A stretch of DNA of 64,000 bases from Polaribacter sp. (GTDB taxonomy: Bacteria > Bacteroidota > Bacteroidia > Flavobacteriales > Flavobacteriaceae). The stretch is taken from NCBI GenBank assembly GCA_023254055.1, contig JALQYN010000065.1, positions 1 through 64,000 of the forward strand. The letters are read 5' to 3'. The translations under genes were made by a program, and so were the position numbers. Shown here piece by piece: positions 8,180-17,662 of this stretch (the first letter of the stretch is position 1; each line of letters starts with the position of its first letter). The notes under the pieces were generated by a model. That model searched no databases, was not told the origin of the DNA, and worked only from the letters and a program-made list of their open reading frames with translations.

Positions 8180-9694
8180 ATGGTATCAACATTCGGAGAA
8201 TACATCAAGCAAAGAAGAAGTGAATTAGGTTTTCCATTGAGAAAAGTAGCTTCACATCTTGATATTGACACTTCAACACTCGGAAAAATAGAACGTGAAG
8301 AAAGACACTTATCGCCCGAATTGGTTGAACTTCTTGCCGAAATCCTTGAAACTGAACAAAGTGAACTTTTAAATCATTATTATTCATCAAAAGTAATTGA
8401 AGAATTAAAAGAATATCCGCAATACAAGGATGTTTTAAATATTGTTAAGGAACATATGGATTTGTATGTTTCAAATCAAATTCGACTTTCATTTCAAAAG
8501 AAATGGACGGAAAAAGAATTTGAAAACCCAAAAGCTAAAACCAAAATAGCTACTTTGTTTTCTGGAATTGGAGCAATAGAATATGCGTTTAGACGCTGTA
8601 AACTGAATACAGAAATCGTATTTGCAAGTGATAATGACAAATTTGTAAAAGAAAGTTATTTTGCAAATTACGATATGGACGAAGAACGATGGTATAATGA
8701 CGTTCGAGATATTAAAGCTAAAAAATATAAAGGTCAAATTGACCTTTTAGTTGGCGGAAGTCCTTGTCAATCTTTTTCAATGGTTGGTAAACGAAAAGGT
8801 TTAAAAGATACTCGTGGAACACTCTTTTATGAATTTGCAAGAATTGTAAAAGAAAGCCAACCCAAAGTATTCATTTTTGAGAATGTAAAAGGCTTAATTA
8901 ATCACGATAAAGGAAACACTTTTGAGACCATTAAGGCAACTTTTGACGAATTAGGTTATAAATATTTCTATCAAGTAATGAACGCCAAAAATTATGGTAT
9001 GGCTCAACACAGAGAAAGAATATTTGTTGTCGGCTTTAAAGACAAATCAATCAATTTTGAATTTCCGGAGCCAATCGAGTTGAAACATAAAATGCAGGAT
9101 TTTCTTGAAGATTATACAGATAGCAAATACTACTTAAAGGAAAAAGGCGTGAAATTCGTAACAAGTTCTAAAAATAGAAAAAAACGTTACACTCAAATTA
9201 ATGGAGACATTGCTATTTGTCAAAAAGCTAATCAACAATTTAATTGGCACGGAGATTTCATTTTTGAGAGTCAGAAAAAACAAGAATTTGACGAATTTAT
9301 TTTTGATGTTAATGACGTTGAAGAAAAATATTACTTATCAGAGAAAACTACTAAATATGTACTCTGCGAGGGAACAAAGAACTTTAAAACAAGAATAAAA
9401 ACTGACCTTGAAGTTGCTCGTCCACTTTTACAATCTATGCATAAAATGCATCGTGCTGGAGTAGATAATTATGTAACTCACAATAAAGGCAGAATTAGGA
9501 AATTAACACCAAAAGAGTGTTTGCGATTAATGGGCTTTAGAGATGATTTCAAGCAAGTAGTTAGTGACACACAAATGTATAGACAAGCAGGCAACAGTAT
9601 TGTTGTTGACGTTCTAATCGCTTTATTAAAACAAATGGACATAACTAAATTTTCGAGTATAAATGAACATACAGCTATTGAACGAGCCGTTTAA
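8180..9694 (+). CDS. DNA (cytosine-5)-methyltransferase with N-terminal XRE-type HTH (type II R-M)
   Basis: A 504-residue C5-cytosine methyltransferase. Residues about 8-60 form an XRE helix-turn-helix (IKQRRSELGFPLRKVASHL). The catalytic part has motif I LFSGIGAIEYAF (about 123), motif IV GGSPCQSFS with the nucleophilic Cys (about 195), motif VI ENVKGL (about 233) and motif VIII QHRERIFVVG (about 275). A variable target-recognition region covers about 300-440, and the closing motif RQAGNSIVV is near 471. N-terminal HTH fusions are known in M.EcoRII and M.SsoII, where they repress the gene, so autoregulation is likely. I start at ATG 8180; an in-frame TTG lies at 8168. It overlaps the downstream nuclease gene by 32 bases. 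Target specificity cannot be read. Confidence 0.93.
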   Translation: MVSTFGEYIKQRRSELGFPLRKVASHLDIDTSTLGKIEREERHLSPELVELLAEILETEQSELLNHYYSSKVIEELKEYPQYKDVLNIVKEHMDLYVSNQIRLSFQKKWTEKEFENPKAKTKIATLFSGIGAIEYAFRRCKLNTEIVFASDNDKFVKESYFANYDMDEERWYNDVRDIKAKKYKGQIDLLVGGSPCQSFSMVGKRKGLKDTRGTLFYEFARIVKESQPKVFIFENVKGLINHDKGNTFETIKATFDELGYKYFYQVMNAKNYGMAQHRERIFVVGFKDKSINFEFPEPIELKHKMQDFLEDYTDSKYYLKEKGVKFVTSSKNRKKRYTQINGDIAICQKANQQFNWHGDFIFESQKKQEFDEFIFDVNDVEEKYYLSEKTTKYVLCEGTKNFKTRIKTDLEVARPLLQSMHKMHRAGVDNYVTHNKGRIRKLTPKECLRLMGFRDDFKQVVSDTQMYRQAGNSIVVDVLIALLKQMDITKFSSINEHTAIERAV

Positions 9695-10634
9695 GGTTCT
9701 TGACACAAAAGAAAAAATAACAATAGCGGATTCATTCGTTGTTAGACAAAATAAAATTGGTGGCGGAAATGGCGAAGCCAAACTTTACATTGGACAAGAA
9801 AACCAAGAAACAAGAGATTTTTTTGGTATTTATGGTTTTGGAATAAAATGCTTTTTGCTAAAAAAAGACTTACTAAAGTATTTGGAAGAAACTAAACAAG
9901 AATACTTAAATCCAGAGCAACCTTATTTAAATCGTGAAATACTTCCAAACCTTTGGAATGAAAGACTTAAAAAAGTTAGTGAATTACCTGAACGAATTGA
10001 GTTTGAGGTTACTGAACAAACTCAAATTGATGGACCAAGGATTTATATAAAGTCTAATGATAAAGCGTATAAATTAATACGAGAACTTTCTTTACCAAAT
10101 ATCACTTACATTTCAGCTGTTAAATTACTAGATAACAATGGTAAAGTATTTTATTATTTCCGACTATTTGCGGACTATTTTGGAGACGTTCAGCATCCTT
10201 ACACAATTGAAAAAGAGCAACAAGAAATCGATGAACTCGAAAATACAGAAGAAAAGAAAGTATTATCAAGAGCTCGAATTGGTCAAGGAAAATATCGAGA
10301 GGAACTTTTAAAATTATGCCCTTTCTGCCCAATAACTTTAGTGTCTGATGATAGAATGCTAATAGCAAGTCATATCAAACCTTGGGCGAAATCAAACGAT
10401 TTTGAGAAAACCGACCCATTAAATGGATTTATGTTATCGCCAACCTTCGACTTTATGTTTGACAGAGGTTTCCTTTCTTTTACTGACGACAAGAAAAGTA
10501 TTTTATCACCTTTCTTATCGAAAATGACATATTCAAAATTGGGAATAAGTGATGGAAAAACATTTAGCCATTTGCCAGTTGATGGTCGAAAAGAATATTT
10601 AGAATATCATAGAACCGAATTACTGAAAAGATAA
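9663..10634 (+). CDS. HNH nuclease, probable cognate type II restriction endonuclease
   Basis: A 323-residue protein whose C-terminal third is an HNH_2-type nuclease domain. A possible metal-binding pair CPFC lies at about 218-221, the first His in ASHIKPWAKS (about 236), then DPLNGFMLSPTFDFMFDRGFLSF with the conserved Asn and terminal catalytic element. The N-terminal 200 residues are not recognised and would be expected to recognise DNA. Its ATG lies inside the methyltransferase gene in another frame (32-base overlap), implying coupled translation with M made before R. Position next to a C5 methyltransferase is the main reason to call it the restriction enzyme. A solitary HNH protein is the alternative. 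Confidence 0.82.
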   Translation: MNIQLLNEPFKVLDTKEKITIADSFVVRQNKIGGGNGEAKLYIGQENQETRDFFGIYGFGIKCFLLKKDLLKYLEETKQEYLNPEQPYLNREILPNLWNERLKKVSELPERIEFEVTEQTQIDGPRIYIKSNDKAYKLIRELSLPNITYISAVKLLDNNGKVFYYFRLFADYFGDVQHPYTIEKEQQEIDELENTEEKKVLSRARIGQGKYREELLKLCPFCPITLVSDDRMLIASHIKPWAKSNDFEKTDPLNGFMLSPTFDFMFDRGFLSFTDDKKSILSPFLSKMTYSKLGISDGKTFSHLPVDGRKEYLEYHRTELLKR

Positions 10635-10639
10635 AAAAC

Positions 10640-10776
10640 GTTGCCTAACAATGTATAAAAATAATAGCGGTTTATTCGCTAAAACGAAAGTAAGTAAATA
10701 TAAAAAAGGTCTGTGTTTAACCGAAAAGTTAGTGTGTGAAAATCCGCTACTATTCTTATACTAGACCGTTAGCGAA
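10640..10776 (+). repeat. Right end of the R-M cassette, attC-like folded site
   Basis: This 137-bp element starts with GTTGCCTAAC and ends with GTTAGCGAA. Inside, GTATAAAAATAATAGCGG (10653-10670) pairs with CCGCTACTATTCTTATAC (10744-10761), 16 of 18 positions matching; both mismatches become G-T wobbles on the bottom strand. The outer boxes GCCTAAC and GTTAGCG resemble the R'' and R' boxes of integron attC sites (RYYYAAC, GTTRRRY), although R' departs from consensus in its last two bases. The size fits attC sites. No integrase is in the window. Confidence 0.55.
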
Positions 10777-10802
10777 ATCTTTTTAAAACTTGACTTTTAA
10801 CT

Positions 10803-11252
10803 TTAATTAATAGTGTCTATTTTAATTGTTTTTTCATTAAAAATAAATGTTTCCTTTTCTTGTTTACCCAACAACAATTTTCCAATCGGAGAAGATACAG
10901 AAATGGCTAAATAGTTTTCGCCATCAACAATCAACTTCCCTGCGCTGAAGCTTAAAAAATAAGTTCCTTGATTGGTTTTTACCAAACTTCCCAAGTGTGC
11001 TATCGTTGATTTTTTAGTAAGATTCATTTTAGCCAAGGTTTCTTTCATTTGTAGAACATCCTGTAGTTGTTGACTTGCTTTTTCCATTTCCAACTGCAAC
11101 ATGGCGCGTCCAGTTTCATGTTTGTCTCCAGCAGAACTTTTGGTTTCTGATTGCAATGCGTTTTGATTGGATGAAATAGTCTCTTGAATGGTTTCAAGTC
11201 TGTTTTCTACAAATTTTTTACATTGATTAAAAAGCTCTTGTTTTAGATTCAT
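10803..11252 (-). CDS. GreA/GreB-like transcription factor family protein
   Basis: A 149-residue protein. Residues about 1-75 form a helical hairpin containing AGDKHETGRAMLQLEME, reminiscent of the Gre-factor coiled coil. A C-terminal beta domain follows, with ISVSSPIGKLLLGK, the same S-P-[IL]-G-x-x-[LI]-[LM]-G element that closes GreA and GreB. GreA-type factors rescue stalled RNA polymerase. The protein differs enough that it may bind the polymerase channel for another purpose. Homologues in this family are often mislabelled 3-oxoacyl-ACP synthase, which the sequence does not support. It stands alone between the R-M cassette and a palindromic repeat. Confidence 0.65.
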   Translation of the reverse strand: MNLKQELFNQCKKFVENRLETIQETISSNQNALQSETKSSAGDKHETGRAMLQLEMEKASQQLQDVLQMKETLAKMNLTKKSTIAHLGSLVKTNQGTYFLSFSAGKLIVDGENYLAISVSSPIGKLLLGKQEKETFIFNEKTIKIDTIN

Positions 11253-11265
11253 TTATTTTACTTTC

Positions 11266-11361
11266 TGTCAAACCGAGTGAATTTGTGAAACAAATTTGTA
11301 TCGAGATGCTGTTAAATGTTCTCGATACTATTTCGTAAAAACGAAATCACTCGAACTGACA
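11266..11361. repeat. Dispersed palindromic repeat, family 2 (copy a)
   Basis: The outer arms TGTCAaaCCGAGTGA and TCACTCGAaCTGACA face each other, with an inner pair TATCGAGA / TCTCGATA. It fills the gap between the GreA-like gene and the oxidoreductase stop. A related half copy lies at 18181-18235. Confidence 0.6.
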
Positions 11362-11363
11362 TT

Positions 11364-12470
11364 TTATATTAATTCTGCTAATTCTTTACCCACCAAACTC
11401 CCAATAGCAACACCCATTCCGCCTAAACGAACACCACAAAAAACATTTGAAGAAATTGGTTTTACAATGGCTTTTTTCTGATTTCCAACCCCCATGATTC
11501 CGCTCCAAGAATGTGCTATTTCAAACTTCGTGTTTGGTAAAATTGTTTCTTGTAAAATCGTTTTTAACTGATTTTGAATCAACGCTGTTTGTCCGAATTC
11601 AGAAGTTTCTTCTCCTTTAAAATCGAGATTTCTTCCACCACCAAATAAAATTCTTTCCCCAACATTTCTAAAATAATAATAGCCTTTATCTAAATGAAAT
11701 GTTCCTTTGATGTGCAGGTTTTTTATTGGTTTAGTAATGAGTACTTGCGCTCTTGCAGGTTGCACATTTTCTTGTAACAGCTGCTTTGCAAAACCGTTGG
11801 TTGCAATAAAAAGTTTGTTGGTGGTAAAGGTAATTTGATTGGTTTTTACAGAAACGGTATCATTCTGTTCTGTAAAACTTTCAACAGCAATAGTATTCAG
11901 AATTTTAACTCCTGCTTTTTGTGCTTTTAAAAGTAGCTGAGCCATCATTTTTCCTGTATCAATTTGGCCTTCAAATTGATTGACACTATAGGTTGGTTGT
12001 ATCTTTTGAAAATTGAAAACATTCTCTAATTCTGTAAAAACATCTTGCTTAAAGATAGGAGCAATCAGTTTATTTATCTGCTTTTTTTTAGAAGCACATT
12101 CTTCAAACAAATCATTGTTTAAAAACAATTCAAAGCCTTTATTTTGTTGAAAGTCGATATTTTTATCACCTAAGTTTTTTCGTAGTAATTGCAAGCCTTC
12201 CCATCGCTTTTTTACCAAATCAAATACCTCTTCTTCTGTGTGCGTTTTTAAATCGTCTACCAATTCAGATAAGCTTCCGAAACAAGCAAATCCTGCATTT
12301 TTAGAGCTCGCTCCTTGTGGCAACATGCCTTTTTCTAACACCAAAACAGTTGCTGTTGGGTGCTTTTTCTTCAATATCAATGCACAATTTAAGCCAACAA
12401 TGCCACTCCCAACAATGGTAAAATCAACGTTGGTAAACCACTCTTTAAGTTCCCAGTAACTAAAATTCAT
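11364..12470 (-). CDS. FAD-dependent oxidoreductase (DAO / glycine oxidase-like)
   Basis: A 368-residue flavoprotein of the D-amino-acid oxidase superfamily. The Rossmann FAD loop is VGSGIVGLNCAL (about residues 20-31), followed by an acidic end VLVLEKG. The FAD-contacting segment KNAGFACFG is near 57, and the C-terminal GVRLGGMGVAIGSLVG closes the FAD site. It probably oxidises an amine or amino acid; the substrate cannot be told. It starts 3 bases after the stop of the acetyltransferase upstream, so the two genes form an operon. Confidence 0.85.
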   Translation of the reverse strand: MNFSYWELKEWFTNVDFTIVGSGIVGLNCALILKKKHPTATVLVLEKGMLPQGASSKNAGFACFGSLSELVDDLKTHTEEEVFDLVKKRWEGLQLLRKNLGDKNIDFQQNKGFELFLNNDLFEECASKKKQINKLIAPIFKQDVFTELENVFNFQKIQPTYSVNQFEGQIDTGKMMAQLLLKAQKAGVKILNTIAVESFTEQNDTVSVKTNQITFTTNKLFIATNGFAKQLLQENVQPARAQVLITKPIKNLHIKGTFHLDKGYYYFRNVGERILFGGGRNLDFKGEETSEFGQTALIQNQLKTILQETILPNTKFEIAHSWSGIMGVGNQKKAIVKPISSNVFCGVRLGGMGVAIGSLVGKELAELI

Positions 12471-12473
12471 TTG

Positions 12474-12929
12474 TTAAATATTTTTTTCAAAACACAAACT
12501 ATTTTCAATGCCTTTGTATTGACCATAATTTGTATTCATTCTTTTGTAATTACACTTATGATATAACTTAACCGCTTCAACCTGTCGCTCTCCGGTTTCT
12601 AAAACACACTTTTTATAGCCCATTTCTTTTGCCCATTTTTCTAATTCTAATAAGATGTTTACCGCAATTCCTTCTCCTCTAAATTCTTCTAGAACAAACA
12701 TTCTTTTTACCTCAACAGCATCCGCATCAAAATGTTTGATTGCTCCACATCCGACTGGTTTTTTATCTTTATAAACCATAAGTACATGCTTAATTACATC
12801 TATATTATTAAACTGATTGTAAAACTCATGATCATCTCCATCGGTTATTTTTAAATGGGCGTCTAACTCTTTTACTAGATTGATAAAATCTGTGTTTTCC
12901 GAATTTGTTCTTGTAATTTTTATGTTCAT
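12474..12929 (-). CDS. GNAT-family N-acetyltransferase
   Basis: A 151-residue GNAT protein. The acetyl-CoA binding motif A is RMFVLEEFRGEGIAVNILLELEKWA, read here as RMFVLEEFRGEGIA and following helix (about 85-105), followed by KKCVLETGERQVEAVKLYHK. The shape is that of the single-domain GNATs acting on small molecules or peptides. It is the first gene of a two-gene operon with the FAD oxidoreductase. A family-1 palindromic repeat lies immediately upstream. Confidence 0.85.
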   Translation of the reverse strand: MNIKITRTNSENTDFINLVKELDAHLKITDGDDHEFYNQFNNIDVIKHVLMVYKDKKPVGCGAIKHFDADAVEVKRMFVLEEFRGEGIAVNILLELEKWAKEMGYKKCVLETGERQVEAVKLYHKCNYKRMNTNYGQYKGIENSLCFEKNI

Positions 12930-12945
12930 GTTCTTTTTCTATCTT

Positions 12946-13015
12946 GTCATTGCGTGGCACGATGCAATCTTTTTATTTCTTGGAAGACTATTTCGTCATT
13001 CTTTCTCGCCATGAC
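12946..13015. repeat. Dispersed palindromic repeat, family 1 (copy a)
   Basis: It begins GTCATTGCGTGGC, continues with GCAATCT, and ends CGTCATTCTTTCTCGCC-ATGAC. The terminal GTCATTGCG and CGCcATGAC are inverted. It lies between the GNAT start and the dinB stop. Copies or parts occur at 14136-14158, 17663-17752 and inside rnr. Confidence 0.7.
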
Positions 13016-13023
13016 GTTGTGCG

Positions 13024-14106
13024 TCAAAAATCAAATTTTAATTGCACCAAAACGGGTGCTTTTTTTTCTGTGTTTAAGTTTCCGAAAGATAAACCTAATA
13101 AACGTACTGAGTTTTTTAACTTTTCTTGAAATAACAATTCTTTTACTATAGGTAAAAATTCTGCTTTTGTTTGCAAAAATTCCGCAACCGTTTTGCTTCT
13201 TGTTTGCTGTGTAAAATCTGAATATTTTATTTTAAGTGTGATGGTTTTTCCTTTGGTTTTAGAGTTTATCATTCTTCTTTCTAGTTCGTCAGCAATCAGT
13301 TCTAATCGTTCTAACATAAACACTTCTGATGAAATGTTTTCATTAAAAGTACGTTCTGCCGCAATAGATTTTCGAATTCGGTTTGCTTTAACTTCACTCT
13401 TATGAATTCCTCTAACAATGTGATAATAATGTCCACCCGACTTGCCAAATAAAGACGTTAATTCTTCTTTGTTTTTTTGCTTTAGATCGCTTCCTTTGAA
13501 AATTCCGTGGTTGTGCATTTTAGCTGCAGTTACTTTTCCAATACCATAGAATTTATTGATGGATAACTCTTCTAAAAAAGAAATCACCTCTTCTGGATTG
13601 ACAGTTTTTTGTCCGTTTGGTTTGTTAATATCAGAAGCAACTTTGGCTATGAATTTGTTGATCGAAATTCCGGCAGAAGCACGCAGTTCTAATTCCTCCC
13701 AAATACGATTTCTAATTTCTTGCGCTATTAAGCTTGCAGACGGATTTCCTTTTTTGTTTTCGGTAACATCTAAATAGGCTTCGTCTAACGAAAGTGGCTC
13801 GACCAAATCTGTATATTCATAAAAAATAGCTCTAATTTTTGCTGAGATTTCTTTGTATCTCGAAAATCGTGGGGGAACAAAGATTAAATGTGGACATTTT
13901 TGTTTTGCCAACACTCCGCTCATTGCAGAACGGACTCCAAATTTACGTGCCTCATAACTTGCTGCAGAAACCACTCCTCTAATTTCGTTTCCTCCAACAG
14001 CCAACGGTTTTCCTCTTAGGTCTGGATTGTCCAATTGCTCTACAGATGCATAAAATGCATCCATATCTACATGAATAATTTTCCGAAAAGGCGGTTGTAA
14101 TTCCAT
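13024..14106 (-). CDS. dinB: DNA polymerase IV (Y family)
   Basis: A 360-residue Y-family translesion polymerase. Catalytic motifs are HVDMDAFYASVEQ (about 13-25) and LSLDEAYLDVT (about 105), holding the metal-binding acidic residues. The helix-hairpin-helix region ELSINKFYGIGKVTAAKMHNHG (seen as NKFYGIGKVTAAKM) follows near 182. The C-terminal little-finger domain is present, and the end QLKFDF resembles a beta-clamp binding peptide. It copies past damaged bases at the cost of fidelity. It lies between two palindromic repeats and has no obvious SOS operator. Confidence 0.95.
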   Translation of the reverse strand: MELQPPFRKIIHVDMDAFYASVEQLDNPDLRGKPLAVGGNEIRGVVSAASYEARKFGVRSAMSGVLAKQKCPHLIFVPPRFSRYKEISAKIRAIFYEYTDLVEPLSLDEAYLDVTENKKGNPSASLIAQEIRNRIWEELELRASAGISINKFIAKVASDINKPNGQKTVNPEEVISFLEELSINKFYGIGKVTAAKMHNHGIFKGSDLKQKNKEELTSLFGKSGGHYYHIVRGIHKSEVKANRIRKSIAAERTFNENISSEVFMLERLELIADELERRMINSKTKGKTITLKIKYSDFTQQTRSKTVAEFLQTKAEFLPIVKELLFQEKLKNSVRLLGLSFGNLNTEKKAPVLVQLKFDF

Positions 14107-14135
14107 CTTTCGAAAATACGGAAAAGTTCTTATTT

Positions 14136-14158
14136 GTCATTCCTGCGAAAGCAGGATT
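14136..14158. repeat. Short hairpin related to family 1 repeats
   Basis: GTCATTCCTGCGAAAGCAGGATTCT contains the stem TCCTGC / GCAGGA. It is the half-unit form of family 1 (GTCATTCC...GGAaTCT) and sits between the hydrolase stop and the dinB start. Confidence 0.5.
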
Positions 14159-14163
14159 CTATA

Positions 14164-15015
14164 CTATTTTGATACGTTGTTCAAAAAGTCAATACAAGTT
14201 TGTGTTACTTTTTTTAATGTTGCGGATAATGTTGCTTTTTCCCAAGGATGTGAGGTGTTAAACACATGATTTGCGTTTTCAATAATTTCTAAAGCGCTCT
14301 GCTTATTCCAAGAATGTAGTTTTTTTGCTTCTTCAACAGAAACAGAAGTATCATTATCTCCGTGGATAATTAAATACGGAATTTGTAAGTTTTCAACTGC
14401 TCGCTTTATAGTTAATCGTTCTTCATTTTTTATAAAATCTTCATAAAACTGAAAGAAATGAGGCATTTGTTGTTTGGTTCTTCCGTTCTGGACATATTTT
14501 ACACCGTCTTTTTCCCATTGTTCTAAATCTCCTGAAGTTGCTGTTCTTTTGCCAAAATCACAAACACCTGCTAAAGAAATCACTTTAGAAATTCGGTTGT
14601 CTTCTTCCGATTTTATGGTTACAATTCCGCCAGCTCTACTATGTCCGATTAAAGAAATATTATTTAAATCGATTTCACTTTGAAAATCATTCTTTGAAAA
14701 AATCCATTCAATAACGCTTTCTAAATCATCTAATTCTTTTGTATAGTTGTTATTTCCAAAAGCTTCTAAATCTGGAAAGTCTATTGGCTGATTTACAGTT
14801 CCGCCATTGTGAGAAAAATTAAATTTAACAAAAAAGAAGCCTGCATCGGCAAATGTTTTTGCCATTATATTCCATGCACCCCAATCTTTAAATCCTTTGT
14901 AGCCATGACAAAAGATAATGACTGGCTTTGGCTGTGAGTTTTCACTATAAAAAAAATCAGCTACAATTGGTTTGTTGTGTTTTCCTTGAAGAGTTCTGTT
15001 TTTCTGAATTTGCAT
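14164..15015 (-). CDS. Alpha/beta hydrolase (dienelactone hydrolase-like)
   Basis: A 283-residue alpha/beta hydrolase. The oxyanion segment is FCHGYKGFKDWG (about 34-45), the nucleophile elbow GHSRAGG (about 125-131) with the catalytic Ser, the acid in HGDNDTSV (about 219), and the catalytic His in ENANHVF (about 248). It has no signal peptide and is cytoplasmic. The fold suggests a serine esterase or peptidase; no substrate can be named. It follows gdhA in the same direction, but a terminator separates them. Confidence 0.83.
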   Translation of the reverse strand: MQIQKNRTLQGKHNKPIVADFFYSENSQPKPVIIFCHGYKGFKDWGAWNIMAKTFADAGFFFVKFNFSHNGGTVNQPIDFPDLEAFGNNNYTKELDDLESVIEWIFSKNDFQSEIDLNNISLIGHSRAGGIVTIKSEEDNRISKVISLAGVCDFGKRTATSGDLEQWEKDGVKYVQNGRTKQQMPHFFQFYEDFIKNEERLTIKRAVENLQIPYLIIHGDNDTSVSVEEAKKLHSWNKQSALEIIENANHVFNTSHPWEKATLSATLKKVTQTCIDFLNNVSK

Positions 15016-15037
15016 CTTTATATATTAAAGTTTAAAA

Positions 15038-15070
15038 ATAAAAAAAGCGTTCTGAAAATCAGAACGCTTT
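15038..15070 (-). terminator. Intrinsic terminator after gdhA
   Basis: A perfect 10-bp stem AAAGCGTTCT (15044-15053) / AGAACGCTTT (15061-15070). Read on the minus strand it is followed by a T run, 24 bases after the gdhA stop. Confidence 0.88.
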
Positions 15071-15093
15071 ATAATTTTTATATAAATATTGGT

Positions 15094-16455
<1,362 letters not shown>

Positions 16456-16480
16456 TTATGAAATTAATAATTTAACCCTG

Positions 16481-16488
16481 CAAAGATA
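16481..16488 (-). promoter_or_regulatory. -7 promoter box of gdhA
   Basis: The minus strand reads TATCTTTG followed by C, 43 bases upstream of the gdhA ATG. It matches TAnnTTTGC. Confidence 0.6.
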
Positions 16489-16604
16489 ACTATTTTTCAA
16501 ATCTTTAAATTCAAAACCGGCTATTATTTTAGCCTTTTTATAAAGTCGTTTTTCATCGTCATGAACTCTTTATAAAACCTAGAGTTTAATTGATTTAAAA
16601 ATCA

Positions 16605-16612
16605 TAAATTTG
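16605..16612 (+). promoter_or_regulatory. -7 promoter box of pheS
   Basis: TAAATTTG followed by C. The TTG at 16610 inside this box opens the longest reading frame but cannot be translated if this box is the promoter, which places the pheS start at the ATG 16637. Confidence 0.65.
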
Positions 16613-16636
16613 CATCTTACTATTTGGGAAATTAAA

Positions 16637-17656
16637 ATGTTAGATAAAGTAAAAGAACTGATTGGTGATGTAAAAACGTTTAAAGCAGCTACTAAAGAAG
16701 AGGTTGAAGCGTTTAGAATAAAATATTTAGGAAGCAAGGGTCTTTTAAAAGAGTTGTTTGCTGAGTTTAAAAATGTAGATGCCGCATTGCGAAAGGATTT
16801 TGGACAGGCGTTAAATACCCTGAAAAAAGCTGCTGAAGAAAAGGTTATCGAATTAAACGACAGCTTAGATGATTCTGCTGAAGAAAAAAATATCTATGGC
16901 GATTTATCTCGCCCGTCTGAGCCTATAGAATTAGGTTCTCGTCATCCAATTTCTTTAGTGAAAAACCAAATAATTGAGGTGTTTAATAGAATTGGTTTTA
17001 CCGTTTCTGAAGGCCCAGAAATTGAAGATGACTGGCACAATTTTACGGCATTAAACCTACCTGAATACCATCCAGCAAGAGACATGCAGGATACTTTTTT
17101 TATTGAACAAAATCCAGATATCTTATTAAGAACACATACTTCTTCAGTGCAAGTGCGATACATGGAAAACAATACGCCTCCTATTAGAACCATTTCTCCG
17201 GGTAGGGTTTTTAGAAACGAAGACATTTCTGCCAGAGCACATTGTATTTTTCATCAAGTAGAAGGTTTGTATATTGATACGGATGTTTCTTTTGCCGATT
17301 TAAAACAAACGTTGTTGTACTTTACTAAAGAGATGTTTGGTAAATCAAAAATTCGTTTGCGTCCTTCTTATTTTCCTTTTACGGAGCCAAGCGCAGAAGT
17401 AGATATTTATTGGGGATTAGAAACTGAAACTGATTACAGAATTACCAAAGGAACGGGTTGGTTAGAAATTATGGGTTGCGGAATGGTAGATCCTAATGTG
17501 TTAAAAAACGCAAATATTGATCCAACTAAATATTCTGGATATGCATTCGGAATGGGAATTGAGCGTATTGCCATGTTGTTATATCAAATTCCTGATATTA
17601 GAATGTTTTACGAAAATGACAAACGTTTCTTAGAGCAGTTTAAATCAGTCATCTAA
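16637..17656 (+). CDS. pheS: Phenylalanyl-tRNA synthetase alpha subunit
   Basis: A 339-residue class II aminoacyl-tRNA synthetase subunit that charges tRNA-Phe together with PheT. The coiled-coil tRNA-binding arm covers about 1-85. Motif 1 follows near HPISLVKNQIIEVF. Motif 2 is ISPGRVFRNEDISARAHCIFHQ (RVFRNE near 195). Motif 3 is GYAFGMGIERIAMLLY near 303. The start at MLDKVKEL is set by the promoter box just upstream. pheT is not adjacent: the next gene is a small conserved protein after a palindromic repeat, as is usual in flavobacteria. Confidence 0.95.
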   Translation: MLDKVKELIGDVKTFKAATKEEVEAFRIKYLGSKGLLKELFAEFKNVDAALRKDFGQALNTLKKAAEEKVIELNDSLDDSAEEKNIYGDLSRPSEPIELGSRHPISLVKNQIIEVFNRIGFTVSEGPEIEDDWHNFTALNLPEYHPARDMQDTFFIEQNPDILLRTHTSSVQVRYMENNTPPIRTISPGRVFRNEDISARAHCIFHQVEGLYIDTDVSFADLKQTLLYFTKEMFGKSKIRLRPSYFPFTEPSAEVDIYWGLETETDYRITKGTGWLEIMGCGMVDPNVLKNANIDPTKYSGYAFGMGIERIAMLLYQIPDIRMFYENDKRFLEQFKSVI

Positions 17657-17662
17657 TAATCT

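Noticed and set aside
8015-8180. Target-site duplication around the R-M cassette
   Set aside because: The bases outside both ends do not match beyond T-rich similarity, so no duplication can be claimed.
12238-12459. Plus-strand frame inside the FAD oxidoreductase gene
   Set aside because: Opposite-strand shadow of a conserved flavoprotein frame.
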